Assembly: GCA_028274465.1 (NCBI GenBank)
Contig: CM051456.1
Location: 10,443,745-10,507,744, forward strand
DNA: 64,000 bases
Origin: Plantago ovata
Lineage: Eukaryota > Streptophyta > Magnoliopsida > Lamiales > Plantaginaceae
Direction: 5' to 3'
The translations under genes were made by a program, and so were the position numbers. Positions 33,046 to 47,192 of the stretch are shown here, piece by piece (positions within the stretch are counted from its first letter, which is position 1; each line of letters opens with the position of its first letter). The notes beneath the pieces are model-generated. The model was not told the origin of the DNA and did not search any database. It saw only the letters and a program-made list of their open reading frames with translations.

Positions 33046-36000
33046 ATGGTATATATGTCTTCTCTTATATTCAATATTCTTATTCGTATTCGAGTATTTT
33101 TATGTTACTGCGATTTCATTTTCCTTCTTTTTTTTCCATTCAATTCAACTATATCACACCTTAGGAGCTTAGTGATGATTGTTAATTCTGCTCAAACAAC
33201 AAATAATGCATCACAGAATGCTGGGCTTGGTGTACTGTTTTTTCTTTTACTTTATTTTTTGTGCTTCTTGCACTGGAATAATTCCCAGACTTTCTGGCCT
33301 GCAATAGCTCTGATGCTGATGGGGGGGGATTTCATGTTGAAATCCTGTATCATAATCTTATTACTAATATGCCTGCATGAAGATTCCTTAATTCGATAGT
33401 AATTGTTAGTTTCAATAGCATCACCGTATACATTTATTGGTGGAACTTACCGAACCTTGTTGTCAAGCAATACATAATAGGATGCATTCTAGATACTATG
33501 CAAGTTGCCTGTTTTTGCAACATGATGTTGGTTGCCAATTAAATACTAGTTAAGATATAAGCATGCGCATATTCATGCAGGCTCAAATAGCAGCTCATAT
33601 TTGACAATTGAATATTTAGGACAAAAAAATTACGCACTTTCATTTTCATGCAGGCGCACATAGCAGTTGGATCTCAGGTATGGGTGGAGGATCCTGAGGT
33701 AGCATGGATAGATGGTGAAGTCTTAGAGGTGAATAATGGAGAGATTCAAGTAGCTTGCACATCAGGGAAGACTGTACGTATCTCCTTCATAGACTCTTTA
33801 ACTTTTATCCTTTAAGATAGTATGCTGATAAGGTTAATATTGTTCCTGCATGTGTTTTCACATAGCAATTTTGAATGCTTTTTCCTTGGCTGTTCATTAA
33901 AGTTCCAATAATAGTTTCTAAGTGCGTAAGCCAAAAAGTTTGCTTATTAAGTTAAATGAACTAGAGAACAGACAATGTTTGACCTTTCTGCATCATCTAT
34001 CGATTGTCATTTGGCTGTAAAGCTTGGTCCTTTGCTGTTTATTATAGTGAGTAGTGCAGAATGCAGATGTAACAGATATTTATGTTCTTCAATTTGTTTA
34101 TTAAATGTAAATGATACTCACTTTCACGAATGGCATGTAAAGGTGTATTTAACGTATGAAAGCCCGTCATGCAGAAAAACAAATCTGTTTTTTATGCAGT
34201 CTGAGAGAGAGAGAAATTCTGAACAATTGCCAATAATTCACCGATGACAAAATTGAGCAAGCCCACATTTTATTTCTGAAGCCTTCGTTATGTGGAATCT
34301 CAGCACTCTAAAGTATTATCTATGGATTACATTTAATTTTTTGAAAGTAGTCTATCATGTCATCTTGCTCCACATAACCCTAATGTTTTGGTTACAAGGT
34401 CATGAAATATATTTGTATGTATTCGTGTATAGATTTTACAGTGTTAGTTTGCGATAATGTTAACTCATTTTTGTATAGTTCCTTGATGTTCTGTGTGTTT
34501 TTTGCAATTTAATGATGAAAACAGAGCCTTGGTAGTGCTAATGGTCTGTTCCAACACCAGCAACTTAATATACAGGATTTTAAACTAATAATCTCTCATT
34601 TTCTTGCTTGTCTTTATTGCAGGTCGTAGCTAATGCAGCAAATGCGTATTCAAAAGATCCCGATGCTCCTGAAAATGGTGTGGATGACATGACAAAGCTT
34701 GCTTACCTGCATGAACCAGGTGTTCTTCAGAATTTGAGATCTCGATATGATATGAACGAGATATATGTGAGTACTCTTTAATGGTTTTATTTCATCTGGA
34801 TGTTAAACCAACATAGTGATACTGTATGCTCCCTCTGACTTCCTCATGACTCTCCGCATACGTGATGTTTACTCTTATTCCTCTTCCTTTTATTTCTCTC
34901 GTTCCAGTTCCCCCCTCCCACACACCTCAACCCCCTTAATATTGTGACTTACATAGCAAGTTTTAATGTCTTCACCCTTTTTTTTTCTTCTTCTTTTTTT
35001 TTTTTCAATTTCACTAGAAGGGTCATAAGGATGTTCCTGTTCATGTTTTCTTAAACCTCATCATATGAGATTCTTTTACTTTTCCAATGTCATGGTTCAG
35101 AAATTTTGTTCTTTTATGTTTTTTGTCGCAAATATTTGAATTTATTAGTAAAAAAAATGGGGTGGATTTTGCAGACCTATACTGGGAACATTTTGATTGC
35201 GGTTAACCCCTTTCAACGGTTACCTCATCTGTATGGTAATGAAATGATGGAGAAGTACAAAGGAATGGCACTTGGGGAGCTTAGTCCACACCCATTTGCT
35301 ATTGCAGATGCTGCTTACAGGCAATATATTGCACTCCCTTCAATGCTTCACTTTGATAGTCCTGCTATTCGTGACATTTGTTTTCAACTTGTATTTTTTA
35401 GTGCAGGCAATTAATCAATGAGGGTATAAGCCAGTCAATTTTGGTAAGTGGTGAGAGTGGAGCTGGGAAAACTGAAAGCACCAAGATGCTTATGTACTAT
35501 CTTGCATATATGGGAGGTAAAGCTGCATCTGAGGGGCGGTCTGTGCAGCAGCAAGTCCTTGAGGTTCGGTTCTCAACAGATCATAGTTGTAATTTTTAAA
35601 TTTACTTTGATTAACGTCTTCCTATCCTACATCAATTCCTGAACTTTTTTGCAGTCAAATCCTGTTTTAGAAGCATTTGGTAATGCAAAGACAGTGAGAA
35701 ACAATAATTCAAGGTTAGTCCTTTAATTCAGACCATTTTCTGTGTTGTGTTAAATTTGGTTCGGTGAATAAGCACGTTCTTTGCTGGCAGTCGCTTCGGA
35801 AAATTTGTCGAGATTCAGTTCAATAACAGTGGCAGGATATCTGGTGCAGCAATCAGAACTTATTTGCTGGAGAGATCTAGAGTCTGCCAAGTCTCTGATC
35901 CTGAAAGAAACTATCACTGCTTTTATATGCTTTGTTCTGCACCACAAGAGGTGCTTTTCTTACCATAAACTTATCAAATTATTTCTAGCGTTATATGAGT

Positions 36001-39000
36001 GGAACTATTCTCACAAAGGATTGCTTAATGTTATTAAATTCTGAGGATTCGCAAGATCATGATTATCTGATCTTTGGACTCAAAACACTAGTCTCAAGTG
36101 TTTTTGGAACTTTAAATTTGTCGAAGAACACTTGATCATGTACCAACTTTTCAAAATACGCCAGTAAATATTTAAGTTATCCTAGAATGAAATGTCAGTA
36201 GATGTCCATGATACTATTCGTAAGCATGCAGAAAAAATGTGCATCCACAGTGATTGAACTATTTAATATTATGCTCATACTCTTCATAAATCATAAGCAT
36301 GTGTTTTGTCAAATTAATCATCATTCTATTTTATTCTATATGTATAGGACAATGTAATGGAACTAAGACATCAAAGTATTTCTCTTTCATAATTAGCTTA
36401 TGTTCTTTTATTTCATGCATTCCTTACACAATTGACATGGAGCACGTGCTGGGGCCTGACTATTAAATTCAACCTGCTGTTTGTTTGTTTGTGCTTAATT
36501 TTGGCAAAGCACCTAAATGGCTAGATTTATACATGCTGAGGACTTGCTACTAGTACTAGGATAACAATCCTTAACGGCCTCAAGAGAGTTACAAATTCAC
36601 ATTTTATCAACAGAGTTAATGTTCTAGTCTGAATGTTCATATTGGCATGATGATTCCTTTATATTTTTCTACCAGGACATTAAAAAGTACAAATTGGGAA
36701 ATCCAAGGATGTTTCGTTATTTAAACCAGTCACAGTGCATTGAATTAGACGGTTTTGACGATTCCAAAGAATATCTTGATACAAGAAGGGCTATGGGAAT
36801 TGTTGGAATCAGTACTGACGAGCAGGTACGTTTAATTAATGCTGGTCACATCTATTATGTGTTTCATCAAGTAATTGAAATTTCCAATTACAGGATGCAA
36901 TTTTTCGAGTTGTTGCTGCGATTCTTCACCTGGGGAACATTGAATTTGCAAAGGGAAGTGAGAGTGATGCTTCGGAACCGAAAGATGATCAATCCCGATT
37001 CCATCTGAAGACCGCAGCTGAACTTTTCATGTAATTATCATTTTGTTTCTATCTTCTCAACCTTTTCATTTGCGTAATTATGGACTGGAAAGCTTTCAAT
37101 TATCATGTGTAGGTGCAATGAAGTATCTCTTGAAGACTCCTTGTGCAAACGTGTCATGGTTACTCGTGATGAAACCATAACTAAGAGCCTCGATCCAGAT
37201 GCTGCAACACTCAGTAGAGATGCATTGGCAAAAATTGTTTACTCAAGATTGTTTGATTGGTTAGTAACATAAGAGTTGACAAGTGATGGGATTGTCTTCT
37301 ACGTTACACTTATCTGTAATTGCTGTGGCAGGTTGGTGAACAAGATTAACAGATCCATTGGCCAAGATCCTGATTCGAAATTCTTAATTGGGGTGCTCGA
37401 TATCTATGGCTTTGAAAGTTTCAAGACAAACAGGTGCTTAACCGGTATGCTTAATTTCATCATTATAGAGGTCAATATCCTGCAGAATACTCCATAAGAA
37501 CCCTACTTTTGCCTTCTCGGACTAAATATTTATTGTTCACCAACACTTGCATTAAATTAATAGTGCACTTCCGTGTTGCAGTCAATTTAGCGGACATTTG
37601 ACGTTTCATTTCCTGTGCAATACTTTTACTTCACAGAACAAAGAAATAATGTAGTATTTTAACCTTTATCTCAAAAGTATTCTCACGGTTGTGGTTAGCT
37701 TGGGGTGTGAAAACTGTCATATGTGTGCTGCGTATGTGTATGTGATGAATTGCTACTCGTAGCTGGTTATCTTAAGCAACAAATATATCACTTGAACATT
37801 TTTGTTTGATGACTAATTTGGAAGTCCTAATGTTAGACCTTTTGGTCATTATATTTCTAATCCTTTTCACTTGTCTTGCAGCTTTGAGCAATTTTGTATA
37901 AATTTGACGAATGAGAAACTTCAGCAACATTTCAATCAGGTGTCTAACTGATACTAGATTCTTTATACTCTGATCATGTTTTTCAGATATAATACTAGTG
38001 TCTAAGTGATACTATGCCTTCCTGTATCAGCATGTATTCAAGATGGAGCAAGAAGAATATACCAAAGAAGAAATTGATTGGAGTTACATAGAATTCATTG
38101 ATAATCAAGATATTCTGGATCTTATCGAAAAGGTCTGTACATCCTGTTTTCATTTTCCATCTATATTTAGTTTGAATCTGTTGGCATTTACTTGAAACTT
38201 AAAAGAAGTACTTGGGACCTTGAAACATGAAAAGTTTATCTTACCCCCAGCCACTTTCTTTTGCAATCAGAGCAACATGTGTCCTTAAATTTGAAAGTTC
38301 CTCACTCAAGTGGTACCTAAGATTCTGAAACATGTGAGTTTTAGCAAAGGGTTTCTGAGTTTTCACGAGAGATTTATGCATGCTTAAGTTTTTGTTTTTT
38401 GTGTGTTACTGTGTTATCACCAGTGTAGTTTTCTCAACGAGAATTTAAGCATTCAATGGGTATATGCATTTTCTTAGCAGAAGTTCCCGTGTAGTTTGTT
38501 TTGGCTTACTTTCTGATAACTGAATATCTAATTTTAAACCTCAGAAACCTGGTGGCATAATTGCTCTGCTTGATGAGGCTTGGTAAGTATAATTAAATGT
38601 ACTCTGCTTATATCAGAAGATATATAATGGTAGCCTTTTAAACTATCAATTGCTAATTTCTTGCAGCATGTTCCCGAGATCAACTCATGAGACATTTGCG
38701 GAAAAACTGTACCAAACATTCAAAGATCACAAGCGATTCACCAAGCCAAAATTGTCACGGACTGGTTTCACAATTTCCCATTATGCTGGTGATGTATGAA
38801 CATGTTTTATGCAATTGATTGTGCTATGAAACTGGATTATATCCCTTGAACCCGTTTGTTACTACTTACTACTTGTGTCAGTTAATGAAGCATGCTTTGG
38901 TTGCAGGTCACTTATCAAACAGAGGGATTTTTGGACAAGAACAAGGACTATGTTGTTGCTGAGCATCAGGCTCTCCTTAGTGCTTCGGAATGCTCCTTTG

Positions 39001-42000
39001 TCTCTGGGCTTTTTCCACCGTTACCTGAGGAGTCTTCTAAATCCTCAAAATTCTCGTCCATTGGTGCTCAATTTAAGGTTTATATTATTGCTTGTATTTT
39101 TCAACAGTAGGTACTGTATTGCAGTTCTCTGTCCACATTCATAGCTTCAACATCCTAATGCAGCAACAACTACAAGCTCTCCTCGAGACTCTCAGTGCAA
39201 CAGAACCACACTATGTCCGGTGTGTGAAGCCTAATAATCTCCTAAAGCCTGGGATCTTTGACAATGCTAATGTACTGCAGCAACTGAGATGTGGTGTAAG
39301 TCCAACTATAGTATTTTTTTAAATCGGTTTTCCCATTTCAATTTTTTTCTGGTGAGCGGTATCAGCACAATTTGCTAAGTGTCAAAGTTTTTGTATTCAT
39401 TTCAATATTTCTGTTTCCTATTAATTTCATGCACTGAAGAGGTGAATCACAAATATATATCCAGGGAGTTATGGAAGCAATCAGGATCAGTTGTGCAGGA
39501 TATCCCACTCGCAAACATTTTGCTGAATTCGTTAAGCGTTTCCAAATCCTTGACCCAAGTGTTTCAGATGGAAGGTAATGGGAAAATCATGTTTTTCTTT
39601 GAGCACCTGTTTTAACAAAGTCTGTCACTTTGATAATCATAGGAATGAGGTCTCTCACTTGACTTTAACTTTATGATTACCATGCATCAAACTCTCAGTT
39701 CATAAAAGTGCTCTTTCTGTACTTTCTGCACTGCTTCTTCTAAACTTCTACGATCTGCATGGCCTTGACTCTCCAACTAATGTTTTTATTACTGACATTC
39801 GTTTTTATAGTTATGATGAAACAGCTGCCTGTAAAAGACTCTTGGACACGGTTGACCTTAAAGGTTATCAGGTACTTACATGAATATGCAGCTTGTTTAT
39901 CTTCTTGTGGAAATACATGTGTTCTGCATTTTGATCTCAGTTGAATAACCAAGTAGGCAGTAAATGGATTTAGCATTTACTATCTCATCTGATTGTACAG
40001 ATAGGCAAAAGTAAAGTGTTTCTGAGAGCTGGGCAGATGGCAGAACTTGATGCACACCGTGCCCAGGTCCTTGGAAAATCTGCAGGCATTATTCAAAGAA
40101 AATATCGTACATATACGGCACGTAAAAAGTTCATATCACTTCGCATATCGGCTGTACACATCCAAACTGTTTGTCGAGGTACTGATTAGTTTCTGATCTG
40201 CCATTCGGTTATTGGTTTTCTACAGTAAGAATATATATGCTGGTCCTTTAGGCTGTTAAATGTTTTGCTGTCATATACCAGGAGAACTTGCACGGCACGA
40301 TTATGAGATAAGGAGGAGAAATGCTGCTGCTTTAACCATTCAGAAAGATGTGCGCATGTTTCTTGCTAAGAGAGCTCATGTGGTGTTGTGCTATTCTGCT
40401 GTTGTCATTCAAACGGAAATCCGGAAAATAGTTGCTCGCAATGAGCTCCAATATAGAAAGCAAAGAAAAGCAGCCACTGTTATCCAGGTAGATTATTCAA
40501 AAGAAAAGAAAACTTAATTGGGGAACTTAATTCACACATAGTTGACTTTCGTTTACTCATATCTATGGTTCTCCGTGAGCTTGATTGATGCGTTTTTGTT
40601 CAATACATCCCACTCACTAACCATTAGCTCTACAATTGTGTGCTTGCATTAGTTTTTTTGAACCGGCAAATGTGCTTGCATTAGTTAATGTTGCGGATGA
40701 GAAAAAATCAATGTAACAGTGCTGTTCTGGTCTTATAGCTTATATTTTGTAAAATGCAGAATTTGTTATATTTTACCAGAGTAAAAAACATGCACATAAA
40801 ATTCTGCACTAGATTCACAAGCGTGCTCCTTCAATTTTTTAAGTGAATAGAACTGAAGCTTGTATTGAGTTTCATATCACTTTACCTCGGAAAACTACTG
40901 ACATTTTCCAGAAATTCAATTCTACTCAGATAAGATGTATGTTAACTAGATCTAATTGTGTAAACCAAGCCTGACAAAGATTACAGTGGGTGCTATGATA
41001 AAGGACAGCTTTTGCTGTTTGAATTTGCATAACCATCTTTACGGAACAAATAGATATTTTTTTCGATTATTGTTCCCCTGGTTTATCTTTGCTTCTTTTT
41101 ATTCCATTCTTATCCTAAGAGTGCATGGCTTGGTCTGATAGATAAAATTTATAAAACTGATAAAATATCTTATTACTATTCAGAAGAAGAATTTTCTTTC
41201 GGGGCAGAATATTCTGTAGTTTTAATAAAAATAAAGTTTCAAAGCGGTATCTGTTTCAGAAATTCTGCATTAGCTAGTCATATTAAGTTACTACTTTATT
41301 GGTCCCAAATTTACTGCAATTCTTGACCCTGGAGGATCTATGGATTTGTATGTTTGTTTCGTATATTATCTCTGAGCTAGCTTTCTATTGTTATGATTGC
41401 TAGAAGCACTACCGCTTAATTCTTCATTTTATCTTTTGGACAATATGTTGATACATACATTCTAGGAGGTTGCCTTCTTATTTTATTATTACCTTTTCCA
41501 ATATAATGAATTCCAGTGTAATTCCCTTGATGATGTACCTATTCCAGAGCCATTGGCGACGACACCGGGCCCGTTTTCGGTATTTACGACAGAAAAGAGC
41601 TGCAGTTATCATTCAGTGTGCTTGGAGAGGCAAAAGGGCTCGAAGAGAACTACGAGAGCTTAGAATGGTGAGTCTGCAACTTATTTACATGAGCAAATGA
41701 CTGATGAAGGCAGCGTAATAATTGCTAGATATGCAGTTTTAGTTGACTTTTTGACTGAAATAGCGGCATTTTTTCATTAAGCTTACAATTTTTTTTTCAA
41801 GATCCTTGATATAGTCCTAATCTTAATTGGAAAAGCCTATGACTTTGTAAATGTATAAGTTATTGATTCCTGAACTGCTTAAACATCATTGTTTTTCTTC
41901 TTTAAATAATCAATTGCTTGTGCTACCGTCGGTGAGTCAAGGAATTGAGTTGTGTTAAATCTGCTTTAGGCCGCCAAGGAAACTGGTGCTCTCCAGGAAG

Positions 42001-45000
42001 CTAAAAGCAAGCTGGAGAAGGAAGTTGAAGAATTAACTTGGCGACTGCAGTTGGAGAAACGGATGAGGGTAATTTGTGTGTACAGTTTACTATATTAACT
42101 TTGTTGATGTCTTTTTAAGTGATTGGTGCATCTGTAGCTTTTCAGTGTATTAGAAAGAAACGAGTTATGATTTTATTCCCTTCCTCAAAATTTTGTCCTG
42201 CCTTACAGACCGATATTGAGGAAGCGAAAAATCAGGAAAATGCAAAACTGCAATCTGCTTTGGAGGAAATGGAAATGCAGTTTGAAGAAACTAAAGAACA
42301 GCTTACCAAAGAACTTGAAGATGCAAGGAAAGTAGCTGATCAAGTTCCTCTTGCACAAGAGCTTGCCAATATTGATAATGAGTTGCTTGATCAACTAGTT
42401 ATCGAAAATGAACAGCTGAAGGTGAGTTCATGAATTTTAGTTCAGTTTTCACCTTGGTGAGATATGTATGCCCATTAAAGGATAATTGGAAATTGTACTG
42501 TGGTTCAGTCTTTCGTAAAATCCCTGGAAACGAGGATAGATGAAACAGAGAAGAAGTACGAGGAAGCTAGCAAACTTAGTGAGGAACGGTTAAAACAGGC
42601 TTTGGAGGCCGAGTCGAAGATAGTTGAGCTGAAGACTACCGTGAAGAGGTTATTTTGATACTTTGATCACTTTACCCGTGCTGGCGTGCATGAGTATTGC
42701 TTCTTTGTTTGTTGATATTATTTAGCATTAAAGCTAGTCTGAACTGAATTGAATGAATCTAAACAAAATTGAATGAAATGGAACTGAATTTGAGTTATAA
42801 AAAAAAAACAGAGCCTTAATCCCTCCCTCTACTTTTTAGGCTTGAAGACAAAGTTTCAGAAATGGAAGCATCAGGACAATTGGCTCAGAATTCTCAGGTT
42901 CCAATCAAAACACAGCTTTTCTTTTCAATTATCTTTGGATATATACTTATCCATTCACTAATTTTTGTTCACAGCCTCTGGAGAACGGTCATACTGTAAG
43001 TGGACTGCACAAACGGCTTCCTAATATTCTAGCTAACTCTGTCAAGAATATGTGAAAACCACATGTTCTATCATGTTGATAATGTTTACAAGCTGTATGT
43101 GCAGGATCCCCAGTTGCCAACACCTGCTAGAAGGTTTGGCTTTGGATCATCCAAAAGATTCGGGACAGAATCTAAAAAATTTGGCACCGAATCTAGAAAA
43201 TTTGGTGTGGGGTCTGATAGTATGAGTAAATCCATGATTGAAAGACACCGTGTATGTCATTCCGTCCATAATTTTGTTTATTCTCATATCTCTTTTTGTT
43301 TTCTTTTGCTTCTAAGATAAAGGTAAGACAATAATTTGTCCAAAATCAGTAACGTTTGCTTAAAGGGGTTCTTCATATAATGAGATGCATGTGAAGATTT
43401 TGAGTGAAATCTTTACATTTTCATGATCATGGTGCTGCCACTTAAGTTGGAACCATCAACTGGGGAATATTTTGGTTTTGTTAAACAAGAAATTTCAAGA
43501 GTGTGACATTGGCTAGTCTAGTCTTAAGAAGATAATTGTTGTGGCCTACCCTTCATGGCTCATGGTTTACATTGGAAATATGGACTTTTAAGTCTGTGGT
43601 ATAGTTGTTTTTATATCTATCTTCTTACAACTGACTTAGTCCCTTCAAAAGTCTGAAATGGGCAAAACAAAACCCAAATTATACCATGCGTAAATCAAGT
43701 TGATGAAGATTTTGGTCTATTCTGGTTTCAGGAAAACTTAATCTTTCCTGCGAGGGATCTTTCTTATAATAGATTTCTGTTAATTTGACCTTTGAAACTT
43801 GTAAAAATGGAGCTGATATATATATCTTCCTGTTTCTATGGTTTCAGGAGAAAGTAGATTCTCTTATTAAGTGTGTATCACTAGAACTTGGGTTCAGTGA
43901 AGGGAGACCAGTTGCGGCATTTACCATATACAAATGTCTTATCCATTGGAGATCCTTTGAAGCTGAGAGAACAAATGTATTTGATCGTCTTATTCAGCTT
44001 ATTGGTTCGAAAATTGAGGTAGTGTTGCAGCATTCATATACTTGTTTTCCTCTAGCATTCTGAAACAGTTGTTGATTAATTAAGGCACATTTGTTGATAC
44101 TGCATGTTTCTGGTTTTGCCGGTCATTCACCTTACATAATCTTATTTCACTCATGGTCAACTTGTTTTATCAATCTTTGTTCTTCTACCACTCAACAGAC
44201 TCAAACTAGAGTGGGCCGACCTAGCCCATTTCGGACTATGAGAAAAGAAATGCACAAGTTACTCCAAAGTTCTGTAATTTAATGTGATATCTCTTAACAA
44301 GATAAAGAAGCAACAGGAAAATTGAAGTGTTACCTGAGATAATAGTATAAAAACCTATGTGACATGCAACTTGCTTGACTGTTTGCATGGAAATACCACG
44401 GCGTGTATTTGATATTTCTTTCTACAGTATAGCATACGAAATTCGGGAAAAAGAAAAAAAAAATGCCAGGAGGTATGCATCCATTTTCGGAGGATTGCCT
44501 CTACAATGTTAGACTGTGTTGAGTGAAACTGTCATGTTATTGTTGGTGAAACTTGTCCAGTGTCATTTTGATTTACTTACAAATCAGAACATTCATTCTC
44601 TAATTTATCATGCAGGACGAGGGGAACAAGGCTCACATGTCTTACTGGCTTTCCAACGCATCAACACTACTGTTTTTGCTTCAGCAAACTTTAATAGATT
44701 CAAGTGCCAACAAAACTCCCCCACCTATATCATTTTTTGGAAGGATATCTCAGGTATGAAAGTCTTAGGTTTTACAGTATTCAAAACGTCCCTTCTGGAA
44801 AATATATTGCAAGCGGTTATTAAAGTAATTTAATTGGAGCAAGTCATGTAAACTGCATAGTACTATTTGTTATGGATGAAAAAGAGGCAATTAGACCTTT
44901 GTTTCGAGCATCACTAAATGAGTATCTATAGGCAATTCCGTATTAATTTGAGTTTGAACATATGAATATCTTTGCATTGCTATATCTATCCAGGGGTTTC

Positions 45001-47192
45001 GGTCATCTCCTTCCTCTGCCAACCTTAATATAGGTGGACTTGATGGACTCCGCCAAGTTGAGGCCAAATATCCAGCCCTGCTTTTCAAGGAGCAACTGAA
45101 TGCTTATGTTGACAAGATCTATGGAATTATCCGAGATGACGCAAAGAAGGAATTGGCACCGCTCCTTTCTTCGTGTATCCAGGTAAGATGTCCCTTTAAC
45201 TTGAACATATATTTCCATTTGTTGATAAAATTGACTTCATTCCTTTTAATTAATTGTTTTTCATGATCCATGGCTCTAAATTGTATCTAAAACTTTCAGG
45301 GGGCTGGATCGCATAGTGGAACATCATCTGATGAATCTTTTGATAAAGATTCTTCACCTAGACATTGGCAAAGGATAGTTGAGATCTTAGATGGGGTTCT
45401 TGCTACGCTGAAAGCTAATCATGTGTGTACAAAAGAATATAACTTTAACCCAGTGAATCTTTACTTGTGTCTAATAGGTGATGCTGTTTCAGGTTCTTCC
45501 AGTCCTTGTCCAGAAAATGTTCTCACAACTTTTCTCCAATATAAATGTTCAGCTCTTTAATAGGTACATCTTGCACCTTATTCTGTTGCGCTAGCGGTAT
45601 TTTCATACACACTCGTATACCTTCAACTTCTTTCATTTCACCTTTGTCTTGTTCAGTCTTCTGTTCAGTAGAGAAAGCTGCACGTTTAGCAATGGCGAAC
45701 ATGTAAAAGCTGGGCTAGCTGAATTAGAACTTTGGTGTGGACCTGCACATGAGGTACAGCTTTTAGTGTAGCTGGTGAACTTATTCTGCCATTATCTTTG
45801 TCTTTTATATCAGGTTGAGCAATGTGTTGTTGTCTTATACAGTATATAGGCACATCATGGGATGAGTTAAGGCATGTACGGCAAGCTGTCATATTTCTGG
45901 TATGCTAACTTTTATTCTTTTGGTAAACAATTTTTCTAAAGTTCTCTTATCCTGGACTTATACTCCAAATTGATTTAGAAACTGTTATTTTCGTCTGAAC
46001 GGAACAGAACTGAACAGAACTGAATGCACCTGAACTGAACAGAACTGAATTTATTTGTAGTATAAAATATAATTAAGCAAAGCTGAACAGATTTGAATTG
46101 AACTGAACTGAATGAACCTGAACAGAATTGAACAGAACTGAACAGAATTTAAATTATTGAGTTTCCATACGAAGAGAACAAAGCCTTAGTTTCTAACTAT
46201 AGAACTACCTGTCCATTAATGTTGCTGCAATATGGATCTGATTTTGTTTCGTAATGTGAAAGTACATTCGTCTTCAATAGTATTTGTTCTGTTTGTTTAA
46301 GTATCTTACGTCATGCAGGTCATACACCAAAAATCAGAAACAACCTATGAAGATCTTGCTGACTTGTGCCCAGTAAGTATGCTTGCTTAGCAGCTTCCTT
46401 TGTGTTTTTTTTTCCCTTTCTTGTACGTCTTCTCGCTTGCTGTTGGAGATTTGTCTACAAAATTCAATAAAATAAAGATAAACTCGTCTTTGACTCTAAG
46501 TAGGGCGAAAAGTATATCTCCAGGATAAATTTCATTGCAATGTTCACCGCATTGCTATAAGATAGTCATGCAATCTACACTCCAGCACTTGCACTTTAAC
46601 TTTAATGTTTATACTACTGTTTGGTTGCAGGCGCTCAGCATTCGACAACTTTATACAATGTGTACCCTCCATTGGGATGAAGACGTTGATGCACGTATAT
46701 CTCCAGATGTAGGTTTTTCTTATTTTAGCCACGTTTATCAGTACATCGTTTTGTTGTTCCCTTTCAATATTGAAACATTGGCCATCTCTGTATTCTCTAT
46801 AATCCTTAAATAGGTCATTTCTAGCATGGAGGCACTTATGAAAAAGAAACCTGGGGAGGACTCACTTGAGGAGGAACCATCTGAGAATATGAAGAAAGAA
46901 TCCGAGGAAGTGAAGGATGAATCTAACGAAGGACCTAAAAAATCTGAGGACCCTAATGATGCTGATACCAATTCATTTTTCTTGGAAGATAACACAAGGT
47001 AATGCGATACAAAAACGCTAACAATGGCATAACCCCCATCCGAACTTGTTATACTAAGTCTTCCTTTTATTACGCAGCTTCCCTTTCTCATTTGAAGAAG
47101 TTACCAGTTCTCTCCACGAGATAGATTTCACAGGCGTAAAACCCGCTCCCCAACTTCTTGAAAATCCAGACTTCGATTTTTTACAGGGATAA
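33046..47192 (+). CDS. Class XI myosin heavy chain (39 inferred exons, 1,527 aa)
   Basis: Plant myosin XI moves organelles and vesicles along actin and drives cytoplasmic streaming. Inferred exons sum to 1,527 codons plus stop, the family size. Exon 1 appears to be just the ATG (33046-33048), spliced to 33654. In order: N-terminal SH3-like domain ([19 protein letters not shown]); motor with the P-loop GESGAGKT (~153-160, exon 35407-35563), switch I NNNSSRFGKF (~206-215), switch [10 protein letters not shown] (~432), [10 protein letters not shown] and the converter; six IQ motifs (~735-876, exons 40001-41667) from [15 protein letters not shown] to [15 protein letters not shown]; a coiled coil (~877-1050); and a dilute/globular cargo domain (exons 43848-46708) with [20 protein letters not shown] and NVQLFNSLLFSRE. 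A Glu/Lys-rich insert (46814-46998) precedes the end [14 protein letters not shown]. Intron 35321-35406 has a GC donor. Two introns carry GAACT-rich elements. No frame damage; the subclass is not assigned. Confidence 0.93.
42736..42817. repeat. GAACT-type element, partial copy in a myosin intron
   Basis: AGTCTGAACTGAATTGAATG through to ACAGAGCCTTAAT resembles one half of the fuller copies at 45982-46185 and 58729-58942, including the shared right end AACARRGYCTTA. It lies in the intron between exons 42509-42648 and 42840-42897. Confidence 0.55.
45982..46185. mobile_element. GAACT-repeat MITE-like element in a myosin intron
   Basis: The left end CTGTTATTTTCGTCTGAA and the right end on the other strand (GGCTTTGTTCTCTTCGTATGG) are imperfect inverted repeats. 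The body is made of degenerate GAACT, GAACAGAACT and GAATTGAACT units with a central TTATTTGTAGTATAAAATAT also found in other copies. No coding capacity. Confidence 0.65.
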
